Assembly: GCA_031553705.1 (NCBI GenBank)
Contig: JAVBLD010000025.1
Span: 1-28,554, forward strand
Source: JAVBLD01 sp031553705
GTDB lineage: Bacteria; Bacteroidota; Bacteroidia; Bacteroidales; Marinifilaceae
Length of the DNA stretch: 28,554 bases
Reading direction: 5' to 3'
The notes below the pieces were generated by a model. The model searched no databases. It was given only the letters and a program-made list of their open reading frames with translations, and had not been told where the DNA came from. Made by a program: the position numbers and the translations under genes. Shown here piece by piece: positions 15,639-24,636 of this stretch (position 1 is the stretch's first letter; each line of letters begins with the position of its first letter).

Positions 15639-18600
15639 CTACTTCTCCGCCTTTCCGTTATTTTTCGTTCCCCATTTTTCCTGTAATCCCTGCATCATTT
15701 TATAAAAGTTCGGGATAAAAAGGGTGCCGATCAAGGAGGACATCAACATACCGGAAAAGACGGCGATACCCAGAGAGGTACGGCTGGCGGCACCGGCGCC
15801 GGTAGCGACTACCAATGGAAAAGTACCGAGGATAAAGGCGAAAGAGGTCATCAGGATCGGACGGAGCCGGATACGTCCGCCTTCAAGGGCTGCATCATGG
15901 ATCGATTCACCGGCAGCACGGTAGTCCCGGGCAAACTCAATAATCAGGATAGCGTTCTTAGCTGCCAGAGCAATCAATAAAACGATACCGATCTGGGTAT
16001 AAACACTGATCGGTAAATTGACCGCCATACACCCGACAACCACACCGAGCAGAGCGATCGGCAACCCCATGATCACAGCGACCGGGCTGGTCCAACTCTC
16101 GTATTGTGCGGCCAAAATCAGAAAAGCCACCAGGATTGCCAGCAAAAAAATAAGCGTAGTGACCGATCCGGCGCTTTTTTCCTGAAAGGCCATCGACGTC
16201 CATTCATAACGATAGGAGTGGCCGGCCTTTGCTTTTACCAACTCCTCAACCTTTTCGAGCGCTTCGCCGGAACTATACCCGGGTGCTGCCTGACCAGAGA
16301 TATGTGAGGCGAGATAGACATTGTAGCGGGTAAGCAGCTCCGAACCGAGTTGGGATTCGATGGTTGAAAAAGCGGTAAGCGGGACCATCTTCCCCTGAAC
16401 ATTACGGATATTCAGACGCCGGAGATCTTCGATAACCGCCCGGCTGCCTGCTGTGCCGGCAAGCCTCACCTGGTAGGTATGGCCGAATTTTACAAAATTA
16501 TTAATGTAAGCCGAACCGAGGAATGAAGAGATCGTTTTGAATACATCTTCCAAATCGACCTGCATCATTCTCACCTTATCGCGATCAATGTGCAGGTAAT
16601 ATTGCGGAACGCTCGCGCTATACTCGGAACGCATCGCAGTAAGTCCGGGGGTCGTATTACCGGCAGCCACCAATTCATCCGTGATTTGCTGCAGCGCCTC
16701 CGGACCGTAAGCATTAATGTCTTCTATCATGATATCAAATCCGTTGCTCACTCCCAAACCATTGATGGCCGGAGGAGAAGCGGCAAAAGTCTTGGACTCC
16801 TTGATTTCGGCGTAAGCTCTCCGGTTAAATTGGTCAATGATCGCATCCACATGCAAATCCCTGGATTTACGCTTCTCCCAGTTTTCCAGTGTAACAAAAA
16901 AAGTAGCGGCATTTGAAGAACTGGCCCTGCTCATAACCGAAAAGCCGTTGATCGCGATATAAGTCTTTATTCCCTTAAGCTGGTCCAATATATCCGATGC
17001 CTTCTCCATGGCTTTTGCCGTCTGTGAAAAAGAAGCACCATCATTCAATTCCATAAAAACGATAAAAAAACCTTGGTCCTCATTCGGGATAAAGGTGCGC
17101 GGACGAGTTGTAAACCCCCAGAAAGCCAAAAGCGAAATAAGTACAAAAACGATAAATGTAAGCAGGGGCTTCCGCATAAATCCGTTGACAACCCATATAT
17201 ATCCATCGGTCGTTTTAGCAAAAAAACGATTGAATCTTTTGAAAAGGAAAAACTTCTTCGGCGGCTCGGACTTCAGCAGAAGCGCACAAAGCGCCGGACT
17301 CAAAGTCAGGGCGTTGATTCCGCTGATAACGGTAGCGACGGCAATCGTAAGCGCAAACTGCCGGTAAAGTTCCCCTGTAATCCCTCCGATAAATGCTGTA
17401 GGAATAAATACGGAAAGCAGTACCAATACAATGCCGACAACGGCCCCGGAAACCTCTTTCATAGCTTCCGCAACCGCCTCTTTTATCGTCGGATATTTCC
17501 TGCTCTCTATAAGCCGGTAGCTATTTTCCACAATCACAATGGCATCGTCGACAACCAACCCGATGGCCAGCACCAATCCGAAAAGAGTCAGCGTATTGAC
17601 AGAGAAACCGACCAAACCCATAAAAGCGAAAGTTCCGATAAGGGAAACCGGTATCGTAACCATCGGAATCAATATCGCCCGCCAATTCTGTAAAAACACG
17701 ATGATAACGATCAATACCAGAATAAACGCGATAAACAACGTCTTATAGATTTCAGCTATCGACGTCCGGATAAAATCGGCCGTATCGAGAGTAACTTCAT
17801 AATGAACACCCTCCGGGAAATAGTCGGATAATGTCTCGATTTTCTCTTTTACACGGGTGGATATATCAAGGGCATTGGCCCCCGGAAGCTGGTAAACAGC
17901 GATAGCCGCCACCGGTTGACCGTTCAGGTTGGCGGCATTGTTGTACATCTGCCGTCCCAGCTCAACCGTTGCGATATCTTTAATCCGGAGGTATTTCCCG
18001 TCAGGAAGGGCCCGGATGATAATATTACCGAACTCCTCTTCATTGACAAGCAGTCCCTTTATTTCAATGGTATATTGATAAGCCTCTCCTTTCTGCAATG
18101 GCTCGGCCCCGACGTTACCCGCAGCGACCTGTATATTCTGGTTCATAATAGCGGCAGCGACATCCGAAGCAGTGACACCCCGGATAGCCAACAGATCGGG
18201 ATCCATCCAGATACGCATACTGTAGTCCCCTGTTCCGAATAGCTGGACACTCCCGACCCCATCCAACCGGCCCAGGTCGTTCACGATATTCAACGTAGCA
18301 TAATTGGACAGATAAAGAGCATCATATTGGGGTTGATTCGAAGTCAGCGCCAGAAACATGGCGATATCGGTGGACTGTTTTTTAGTTGTGACCCCCAATT
18401 GGGTAACCTCCCGAGGCAACTGGCTCAAAGCCATGCTGACCCGGTTTTGTACCAATACGGTAGCCATATCGACATCGGTACCGACTTCAAATGTTATGGT
18501 CAGAATATAGGTTCCGGCACTGGAGGAAGCAGAGCTCATATAGAGCATTCTCTCTACTCCGTTCACCTGCTGCTCGATCTGCGATCCCACCATGTCAGCA

Positions 18601-18776
18601 ATGGTAGAGGCATTCGCTCCCGGATAAGTGGCCTGGACAACCACCGTAGGAGGAGTAATTGTCGGATATTGTTCGATGGGCAGTCCCCGTAACGTTACCA
18701 ACCCCGCAATGATAATCAGGATCGAAAGAACGGAAGCAAATATCGGACGGTTGATGAAAAAAGTACTGAAATTCAT
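15639..18776 (-). CDS. RND efflux pump inner-membrane transporter, HAE1 family
   Basis: This 1045-residue transporter closely follows AcrB/MexB length and layout: TM1 near 10-30, a large periplasmic loop (about 35-335), TM2-6 (about 340-495), a second loop (about 565-860) and TM7-12. The proton-relay residues are present: Asp410-Asp411 in GLVVDDAIVIVENS and Lys940 in ALAAKNAILIIEFARDY. It should export amphiphilic compounds or drugs in exchange for protons, forming a trimer with the adaptor and channel encoded upstream. It is the last gene of the operon, 76 bases after the adaptor gene. No dedicated repressor gene lies alongside. The substrate cannot be told. Confidence 0.96.
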   Translation of the reverse strand: MNFSTFFINRPIFASVLSILIIIAGLVTLRGLPIEQYPTITPPTVVVQATYPGANASTIADMVGSQIEQQVNGVERMLYMSSASSSAGTYILTITFEVGTDVDMATVLVQNRVSMALSQLPREVTQLGVTTKKQSTDIAMFLALTSNQPQYDALYLSNYATLNIVNDLGRLDGVGSVQLFGTGDYSMRIWMDPDLLAIRGVTASDVAAAIMNQNIQVAAGNVGAEPLQKGEAYQYTIEIKGLLVNEEEFGNIIIRALPDGKYLRIKDIATVELGRQMYNNAANLNGQPVAAIAVYQLPGANALDISTRVKEKIETLSDYFPEGVHYEVTLDTADFIRTSIAEIYKTLFIAFILVLIVIIVFLQNWRAILIPMVTIPVSLIGTFAFMGLVGFSVNTLTLFGLVLAIGLVVDDAIVIVENSYRLIESRKYPTIKEAVAEAMKEVSGAVVGIVLVLLSVFIPTAFIGGITGELYRQFALTIAVATVISGINALTLSPALCALLLKSEPPKKFFLFKRFNRFFAKTTDGYIWVVNGFMRKPLLTFIVFVLISLLAFWGFTTRPRTFIPNEDQGFFIVFMELNDGASFSQTAKAMEKASDILDQLKGIKTYIAINGFSVMSRASSSNAATFFVTLENWEKRKSRDLHVDAIIDQFNRRAYAEIKESKTFAASPPAINGLGVSNGFDIMIEDINAYGPEALQQITDELVAAGNTTPGLTAMRSEYSASVPQYYLHIDRDKVRMMQVDLEDVFKTISSFLGSAYINNFVKFGHTYQVRLAGTAGSRAVIEDLRRLNIRNVQGKMVPLTAFSTIESQLGSELLTRYNVYLASHISGQAAPGYSSGEALEKVEELVKAKAGHSYRYEWTSMAFQEKSAGSVTTLIFLLAILVAFLILAAQYESWTSPVAVIMGLPIALLGVVVGCMAVNLPISVYTQIGIVLLIALAAKNAILIIEFARDYRAAGESIHDAALEGGRIRLRPILMTSFAFILGTFPLVVATGAGAASRTSLGIAVFSGMLMSSLIGTLFIPNFYKMMQGLQEKWGTKNNGKAEK

Positions 18777-18852
18777 AATTAAGAGTTAAAAATTAGGGAT
18801 CACCGGAATAACAAAAGAAACCTTTCGAACTCTGTTTAGAAAATGCCGCCTG

Positions 18853-19962
18853 TCACTCTTCCGGCTTTACCTTCATCTTCGGATGAACGTTGACCAGGGC
18901 CTCTACGACATAGCGTTCATTTTCCGCAATCCCGCCGATAATATGCCTCATGCCGCCGGAGGTCAACACGCCCACTTTCACCGAACGGAATTGAACACTA
19001 TCGCCGGGAGTCACAATATATACAAACCGTCCGCTTTGATTGGTACCGATGGAACTCTCCGGTATCAGAAGGGCGTCCTTTACCTTTTTGTAAGGTACGT
19101 TAATTTTCACATACATACCACTCAATAACTCATGTTCCGGATTTTGTACGATGGCGCGCAAATTTACCGTACCGGTTTGCAGGTCGACATCAGGCGAACT
19201 GTAATCTATTTTTCCGGACCATTTTTTTTCAGGGCGATTTACATCACTGATCCATACACGGCCGGCAAGGGTATCACGGCCAACGGTACTGTCCAGAGCC
19301 GGAAGGTTCTGATACTCCGTATAAGCCATATTAAAATAGATATACATTTGACGATCCTTGAATATCGTAGCCAAATGTGTCGGTTGAAGCGGACTTCCCA
19401 CATAGTTTGCCCGGTCGACCAGATTCCGGGATACACGTCCGTCAAAAGGAGCCTTAATATAGCAATAGGTCAAATTGGTCCGGGCCGTATTAAGCTGGGC
19501 TTGGGCATCCTGTAAACCCGCCATCGCCGTATGATAATCGGACTCCGAACGGATGTAATCTATCTCACTGACGGCGTTTCCTTCGCGGGCGTCTTTCATC
19601 TTCTCGTACGCCGCCTGAGTATAGGCAAGTTGTGCCTGAGCGCTCTTTATCTGTGCTTTGGCCGCATTCACCTGATCGATATACGGTCGCGGTTCGATTA
19701 CAAACAACGTTTGGCCAGCCTTGACCACTTGCCCCGGAGTGAATACAATCTCTTCCAGGAAACCGGTGACCCGGGCCACAAGCTCAACAGTTTGTTCTGC
19801 CTCAATATATGCCGGATATTCATAAGAGTAAACTACATCTTGCCGGACAGGTGAATGAACCGATATCTCCGGCGGCGGAAATTCCTGCATACCTGTGCCG
19901 CGCTTCTTACACCCGGCAGGAAGTAATATGATTATAATATATATCAATAACAAATGTCTCAT
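18853..19962 (-). CDS. RND efflux periplasmic adaptor lipoprotein (MFP/AcrA family)
   Basis: This 369-residue adaptor has a lipoprotein signal ending LPAGC, with Cys18 as the lipidation site. The biotinyl-lipoyl halves (about 58-85 GFLEEIVFTPGQVVKAGQ and about 170-185 IKAPFDGRVSRNLVDR) flank an alpha-hairpin of about 80 residues (90-165) that docks on the outer-membrane channel. Beta-barrel and membrane-proximal domains follow. It is tethered to the inner membrane and links the pump to the channel. It lies between the two partner genes, 70 bases after the channel gene and 76 before the pump gene. Confidence 0.95.
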   Translation of the reverse strand: MRHLLLIYIIIILLPAGCKKRGTGMQEFPPPEISVHSPVRQDVVYSYEYPAYIEAEQTVELVARVTGFLEEIVFTPGQVVKAGQTLFVIEPRPYIDQVNAAKAQIKSAQAQLAYTQAAYEKMKDAREGNAVSEIDYIRSESDYHTAMAGLQDAQAQLNTARTNLTYCYIKAPFDGRVSRNLVDRANYVGSPLQPTHLATIFKDRQMYIYFNMAYTEYQNLPALDSTVGRDTLAGRVWISDVNRPEKKWSGKIDYSSPDVDLQTGTVNLRAIVQNPEHELLSGMYVKINVPYKKVKDALLIPESSIGTNQSGRFVYIVTPGDSVQFRSVKVGVLTSGGMRHIIGGIAENERYVVEALVNVHPKMKVKPEE

Positions 19963-20032
19963 ATAATATATACCTTTAAAACTATCTGTTTCGAATATTT
20001 TAACCTAATTCATGGAGGTCGGATGATTCTCA

Positions 20033-21421
20033 TTATTCGTCACTCTGTTTCCAGCCTCCTCCCAATGCCTTATACAACTGGGTCATATACAACAGGGTAT
20101 TGCTTTCGGCAATCACCAGTTCGTTTTCAAAACTGAGCATATTCCTTTGGGAATCAAGTACGCTTTGGTAGTCGGCCAACCCTTTGCTGTAAAGTTCAAC
20201 GGCCAGTTTAAATGTCTCCTTTACCTGTTCCAACGCCTCCCTACTGGCCGCCAGTTGTGCTAAAGACTTATGGTAGGAGATCATCGCGTCGTCAACTTCC
20301 TGGATAGCGGTCAACAATGTATTGTTATATGCATTGATTCCTTCATCCAGCTGAGCCATCGCGAGCCGGGTGTTTTGTACGGCCTGGCGCCCGCTGAAGA
20401 TAGTCCATTCGACGGAAGGCCTGATCTGCCACTCCATATTCTCTTTTAACGTAAAATCCTTAAACTTATCCGATGCATAACCAAAACCCCCGAAAAGATA
20501 GAACTTCGGCCACCAATCGGCTCTTGTAGCACCCACAGTAGCAGCCAATCCGTCCATTGTCTGTTCGGCAGCCCGGACGTCCGGGCGGTGGCGGATCAGT
20601 TCCGCCGGAATACCGACCACAACAACATTGGAAACGACAGGTAACGGCTGATAATTAAGCAATTGTCGCTTCAGAGTATCCGAATATTCACCGGTCAGTA
20701 CATTGATTATGTTGACCAAACCGTTGATTGAAGCCTCAAGGCCCGGTACTATCGCTTTAGTCTGTAAGTAGAGACTCTTAGCCTGTGCTACATCCAGTTT
20801 TGAGTTTAATCCGGCGGTATACCTTTTCTCGGTCAGGATAAGAATATCCTCCTGCGACGAAAGGTTCCGGTTGGCGATATCCAACTGGCGCTGGCCGGCA
20901 CGCAACTGAATATAAAGGGAAGAGAGTTGCGCAATTAACGACACCATTACGGCACGATAGTTTTCTTGGGAAGCATAGTAAAATTGTTTCTGCGATTTGG
21001 CGCTTTTACGGATATTCCCAAAAACATCCATCTCCCAGCTCATACTGGTCAAAGCCTCTCCGATATAAAGCCGTTCGTCTGTCTGCATCTTTCCGAGACT
21101 GCTTTTATTCGGGGTGTATGAAACGCCCACCGAAACAGTCGGATAGAACCTTCCCTGCTGTATACGGAGCCTGGCTTTGCTCATCTCCACCTGGTTGATG
21201 GCCCCCAATAAATCGTAATTGTTTTTGATTGTTTTTTGAATCAATGTATCCAGCGTGGCATCCCCAAACATTTGCCACCATACGTCATTTGACGGTAACT
21301 GCTGTTGCAGGTTCAACAAGGAAGTTGTATCCGGTTGGCCTCTAAGATATAAGATATGAAAAAAAATAATGTAGGAAAACAAAAACATTTTTCTGAATCC
21401 CCCTGGCAAGAACATCGTCAT
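20033..21421 (-). CDS. Outer-membrane efflux channel, TolC/NodT family
   Basis: This is an outer-membrane factor of up to 462 residues and the first gene of the tripartite efflux operon. It has an N-terminal hydrophobic signal; Met1, Met3 or Met12 could each be the start, and Met12 gives the cleaner signal peptide. No lipobox Cys is seen, unlike many NodT-type members. Two tandem repeats with long helices follow, and the family signature RHRPDVRAAEQ is present near residue 280. It would form a trimeric channel through the outer membrane and periplasm, joined to the AcrA-like lipoprotein encoded next. Confidence 0.94.
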   Translation of the reverse strand: MTMFLPGGFRKMFLFSYIIFFHILYLRGQPDTTSLLNLQQQLPSNDVWWQMFGDATLDTLIQKTIKNNYDLLGAINQVEMSKARLRIQQGRFYPTVSVGVSYTPNKSSLGKMQTDERLYIGEALTSMSWEMDVFGNIRKSAKSQKQFYYASQENYRAVMVSLIAQLSSLYIQLRAGQRQLDIANRNLSSQEDILILTEKRYTAGLNSKLDVAQAKSLYLQTKAIVPGLEASINGLVNIINVLTGEYSDTLKRQLLNYQPLPVVSNVVVVGIPAELIRHRPDVRAAEQTMDGLAATVGATRADWWPKFYLFGGFGYASDKFKDFTLKENMEWQIRPSVEWTIFSGRQAVQNTRLAMAQLDEGINAYNNTLLTAIQEVDDAMISYHKSLAQLAASREALEQVKETFKLAVELYSKGLADYQSVLDSQRNMLSFENELVIAESNTLLYMTQLYKALGGGWKQSDE

Positions 21422-21732
21422 TGTGTTGCAGCTTAGTTCAATGACTATACGTATTCAAGCAGTCAAAGGTTAAAAATCAAAACGCTTTATCTTTAAAACA
21501 TCTATGTTATTTTAATGAGATTACCTTAATCCTTTATCAATATAACATTTAGGGTATTTGTAAAATCGCATTTTATCTCACTTTTTTACAATTTTGTCCC
21601 ATAAAATAGCGGTAATCAATCCCGTAAGAAAGATAAAAAAAAATCTAACATCTTTTCGAAGTACTTCCAAGGAATTATACTCATCCCTCCGAAAAACAGT
21701 AAGCAAAAGTGATATTGATATTCCATAGTTTC
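21422..21732. other. Gap upstream of the efflux operon
   Basis: This 311-bp AT-rich gap must carry the efflux operon promoter and the end of the ABC-F transcript, both on the minus strand. I found no exact TAnnTTTG box; AACCTTTG on the minus strand near 21463-21470 differs at one base. I see no convincing terminator, operator palindrome or coding sequence. Confidence 0.5.
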
Positions 21733-22113
21733 TTAATATGATAAAAACTTCTCTTTCATCACAAACCGTAACCGGAAACAGGTTGTACCGCCTGTCTTTC
21801 TTTTATAAATAAACCTTACCGTCAAAATAGCTATAGAAACGGAAGCAAATAGAACGAGCAAGAACTTAACGGCATATTCTAATGATACTGCACTCCATCC
21901 CACAAAAAGAACAAAAAGATTAAAGGGAATACCACATCTCAATGCTCTCAAATATAAGCGAGGACTACATACTCCAAAATAGATAATAAGCACAAGATAT
22001 ATCTTAAAGAAATGACTGTTGTTTATAAATAAACAATTTTTGTCAATACAAATATAAACCGATTTCTGCCAAATAACCTTTAATTCAATAATTGGTATTG
22101 TTTTATCCTGCAT
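21733..22113 (-). CDS. Hypothetical small membrane protein
   Basis: This 126-codon open frame begins at the base right after the ABC-F stop (TGA then ATG), which favours translational coupling if it is real. It has two hydrophobic stretches (about 35-49 and 80-100) and a basic C-terminal tail. I do not recognise a family. Composition is AT-rich and Cys-rich compared with its neighbours, and the N-terminal 30 residues look little constrained, so it may be a chance frame or a recently degraded gene. Confidence 0.4.
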   Translation of the reverse strand: MQDKTIPIIELKVIWQKSVYICIDKNCLFINNSHFFKIYLVLIIYFGVCSPRLYLRALRCGIPFNLFVLFVGWSAVSLEYAVKFLLVLFASVSIAILTVRFIYKRKTGGTTCFRLRFVMKEKFLSY

Positions 22114-23760
22114 TCATGAACGTTGCGAATTTCTTTCGATTTCCCGAAGATTCTCAAGTTTTTTCTTCTGCAAAAACCCGTAAATATCTTCCAGATGTTC
22201 GGTTACCCTTTTATTACCGAACTCATATACCTTCTTCACCAGGCCATCAAGAAAATCGCGGTCGTGCGATACAACAATCAGCGTACCGTCAAAATCTCTC
22301 AACGCATTTTTAAGGATATCCTTTGTTTTCAGGTCGAGATGATTGGTCGGCTCGTCGAGGATCAACAGATTTACAGGCTGTAACAGCAATTTGATCATAG
22401 CTAAACGGGTACGCTCCCCGCCTGAAAGCACCTTTACTTTCTTATCAATGTCATCCCCGCTGAACATAAAGGCTCCAAGCAGGTTTTTGGTATTGCTTTT
22501 CAATTCGCTCGGCGTAACATCGTCAACCGTCTGGAAAACCGTCAGGTCTTCGTCGAGCATAGACGCCTGGTTTTGAGCAAAATAACCGACCTGGACGTTA
22601 TGACCGAGAGCAAGTTTCCCACTAAAATCGATCTCTCCCATAATACATTTCACAAGCGTCGACTTTCCTTCCCCGTTACGCCCTACGAATGCCACTTTCT
22701 CTCCCCGTTCGATGGTAAAGTGGGCATCATCAAAGACAATATGGTCGCCATAGTGCTTTGACAACTCCTCGACAATCACCGGATAACTACCGGAACGGGG
22801 GGCCGGCGGAAATTTCAGCCGCAGAGCCGATGTGTCCTCTTCGTCCACTTCGAGTATCTCCAATTTCTCGAGCATCTTTACCCGCGACTGTACTTGTAAC
22901 GTTTTGGAGTAGGTCCCTTTAAAGCGTTCGATAAACTCCTTCGTTTCGGCGATCATCTTCTGTTGCTCGTCATAAGCCTTCTGCTGATGTACGCGCCGGT
23001 CCTGCCGGAGAATCAGGTATTGTGAATAATTCACTTTATAGTCATAAATACGTCCCATCGTCACCTCAACGGTACGGGTCGTGATATTATCGACAAACGT
23101 ACGGTCGTGCGAAATCACTACCACCGCTTTACCGTTATTAACCAGAAACTCTTCCAGCCACTGGATCGAGTCGATATCCAAATGATTGGTCGGCTCGTCC
23201 AATAACAGCACATCCGGATTTTTCAACAACATCTTTGCCAATTCGATACGCATCCGCCAGCCCCCGCTAAAGGAACCGGTCGGCTGGTCAAAATCCTCCC
23301 GTTTAAATCCCAAACCCAATAGTATTTTTTCTACCTCTGCCTCAAAATGGGTCAGGTCGATGCTGTAAAATCTCTCGCTCAACGCCGATACCTCCTCGAT
23401 CAGTTTATAATATTCGAGGGAATCGTAATCGGTACGGTCGTTCAATTGTCGATTCAAGTGGTCGATCTCCTTTTCCATTGCAAAAAGATGTGCAAATGCC
23501 TGGGATGTCTCTTCAAACACACTACGGCTGTTCTCGGTGATCAGGTGTTGAGGTAAATAGGCAATCACTGCATCTTTCGGTGCCGAAACATTACCCCGCG
23601 TAGGTCTGTTTTCACCGGCCAATATCTTTAAAAGCGTCGATTTTCCGGCGCCATTTTTACCCATCAGGGCAATCCGGTCTTTTTCATTGATCTGAAACGA
23701 TATATCCTTGAAAAGCGTTCTGTCGCCGAATTCTACTGTAAGCCCGTCTACTGAAATCAT
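22114..23760 (-). CDS. ABC-F family ATPase (ribosome-associated type)
   Basis: This 548-residue soluble protein has two ABC domains and no TM segments. Domain 1 has Walker A GKNGAGKS (34-41), signature SGGWRMRIELAKML and Walker B VLLLDEPTNHLD. Domain 2 has GRNGEGKS, SGGERTRLAMIKLL and LLILDEPTNHLD. The charged linker between them (about 235-320) is the P-site tRNA-interaction region of the family. Such proteins act on ribosomes, either as housekeeping translation factors or as antibiotic-resistance proteins. The length and short linker suggest a housekeeping Uup/YdiF-like member, but resistance cannot be excluded. It is divergent from the flavin reductase gene. Confidence 0.93.
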   Translation of the reverse strand: MISVDGLTVEFGDRTLFKDISFQINEKDRIALMGKNGAGKSTLLKILAGENRPTRGNVSAPKDAVIAYLPQHLITENSRSVFEETSQAFAHLFAMEKEIDHLNRQLNDRTDYDSLEYYKLIEEVSALSERFYSIDLTHFEAEVEKILLGLGFKREDFDQPTGSFSGGWRMRIELAKMLLKNPDVLLLDEPTNHLDIDSIQWLEEFLVNNGKAVVVISHDRTFVDNITTRTVEVTMGRIYDYKVNYSQYLILRQDRRVHQQKAYDEQQKMIAETKEFIERFKGTYSKTLQVQSRVKMLEKLEILEVDEEDTSALRLKFPPAPRSGSYPVIVEELSKHYGDHIVFDDAHFTIERGEKVAFVGRNGEGKSTLVKCIMGEIDFSGKLALGHNVQVGYFAQNQASMLDEDLTVFQTVDDVTPSELKSNTKNLLGAFMFSGDDIDKKVKVLSGGERTRLAMIKLLLQPVNLLILDEPTNHLDLKTKDILKNALRDFDGTLIVVSHDRDFLDGLVKKVYEFGNKRVTEHLEDIYGFLQKKKLENLREIERNSQRS

Positions 23761-23802
23761 CTATCTAATTTTGAATATTTAATGCTGAATTTCTTTGCGG
23801 TG

Positions 23803-23810
23803 CGAAGATA
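23803..23810 (-). promoter_or_regulatory. Candidate -7 box for the ABC-F gene
   Basis: On the minus strand this reads TATCTTCG, one mismatch from TAnnTTTG, 42 bases before the ABC-F ATG. The nearest TTG upstream is only 14 bases away, too close for a normal -33, so only the -7 part is supported. It lies about 45 bases from the divergent promoter of the flavin reductase gene. Confidence 0.4.
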
Positions 23811-23853
23811 GGATAAATATTTCACAACGGTATTATTTTCGTTCCGGCATATC

Positions 23854-23882
23854 TTGACTATTCAGGCTTTGCCGTATCTTTG
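23854..23882 (+). promoter_or_regulatory. Promoter of the flavin reductase gene
   Basis: TTG (23854-23856) and an exact TAnnTTTG box TATCTTTG (23875-23882) are separated by 18 bases, close to the usual Bacteroidota spacing. The ATG at 23907 is 24 bases past the -7 box, so the leader would be short. This also argues against a TTG start at 23880, which lies inside the -7 box. Confidence 0.7.
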
Positions 23883-23906
23883 AAAAAAGAATCAAAAATT
23901 AAGTAT

Positions 23907-24488
23907 ATGAAAATTATAGCATTTAACGGAAGTCCTCGTAAGGGAGGCAATACGGAACAACTGATCGAAGAGGTATTCAAACCGATACGGGAAACGGGTA
24001 TTGAAACAGAGCTGGTACAGTTAGGCGGCAAATTACTTCGAGGTTGTTCGTCCTGCTACACCTGTTTTAAGACTAAAGACGGACAGTGCGCAATCAAAAC
24101 CGACGGAATGAACGAGTATATCCGGAAAGCGCAGGAAGCTGACGGAATTATCCTGGCTTCACCGACCTATTACGGTAGCGTAAGCGCCGAAATGAAAGCC
24201 TTTATGGACCGGTTGGGCTTAACTACAATAGGGCAAGGGCGTACGCTGACCAGAAAAGTGGGCGCTGCCGTCATCAGTGTGAGGCGTGGAGGCGCCGTGA
24301 CAGTTTTCGATGAACTGAACCGTTTCATGTTGGGAAGCGGAATGATCATTCCGGGTTCAACCTACTGGAATTTCGGCATCGGCGAAGAACCGGGCGAGAT
24401 ACACGGTGATGCGGAAGGGCTCCGGAACATGAAAGACTTAGGGATTCAGCTTGCCTGGTTGGTGAAAACCGTCAGAAACAACAAATAA
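23907..24488 (+). CDS. Flavodoxin-like NAD(P)H-dependent FMN reductase
   Basis: This 193-residue flavoprotein of the NADPH-dependent FMN reductase / iron-sulfur flavoprotein group begins at the ATG 23907 (MKIIAFNGSPRKGGNT). The FMN phosphate loop is GSPRKGGNT (8-16). A Cys cluster follows (Cys47, Cys50, Cys53, Cys61), like that of archaeal and anaerobe iron-sulfur flavoproteins, though the spacing leaves [4Fe-4S] binding uncertain. ASPTYYGSVSAEMKAFMDR (near 89-107) is the second flavin-binding segment. It probably moves electrons from NAD(P)H to flavin, quinone or another acceptor. It is monocistronic, with its own promoter and terminator. Confidence 0.88.
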   Translation: MKIIAFNGSPRKGGNTEQLIEEVFKPIRETGIETELVQLGGKLLRGCSSCYTCFKTKDGQCAIKTDGMNEYIRKAQEADGIILASPTYYGSVSAEMKAFMDRLGLTTIGQGRTLTRKVGAAVISVRRGGAVTVFDELNRFMLGSGMIIPGSTYWNFGIGEEPGEIHGDAEGLRNMKDLGIQLAWLVKTVRNNK

Positions 24489-24538
24489 GAAAGAAAAATA
24501 CAACTTCTCTATAAGCCGCAAAATGCGCCGTACAGATG

Positions 24539-24565
24539 ATAAATAGAACACCTATTTATTTTTTT
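24539..24565 (+). terminator. AT-rich hairpin terminator after the flavin reductase gene
   Basis: The perfect 8-bp stem ATAAATAG (24539-24546) / CTATTTAT (24552-24559) with loop AACAC runs into a stretch of Ts ending at 24565. The stem is weak (one G-C pair), but the geometry is right and it lies 51 bases after the stop codon, before gnd. Confidence 0.6.
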
Positions 24566-24636
24566 ACAACAAAAGCCATCATATTGTCGTAAATTGAAAA
24601 TAAATCCGGAGTTTCTAATTCTTTAATTTTTAAACT

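Noticed and set aside
17073..17693. Plus-strand open frame of about 206 codons inside the RND gene
   Set aside because: Long antisense frame over a complete AcrB-like gene; the product is rich in Lys, Asn and Arg with no hydrophobic core, as expected of a shadow frame.
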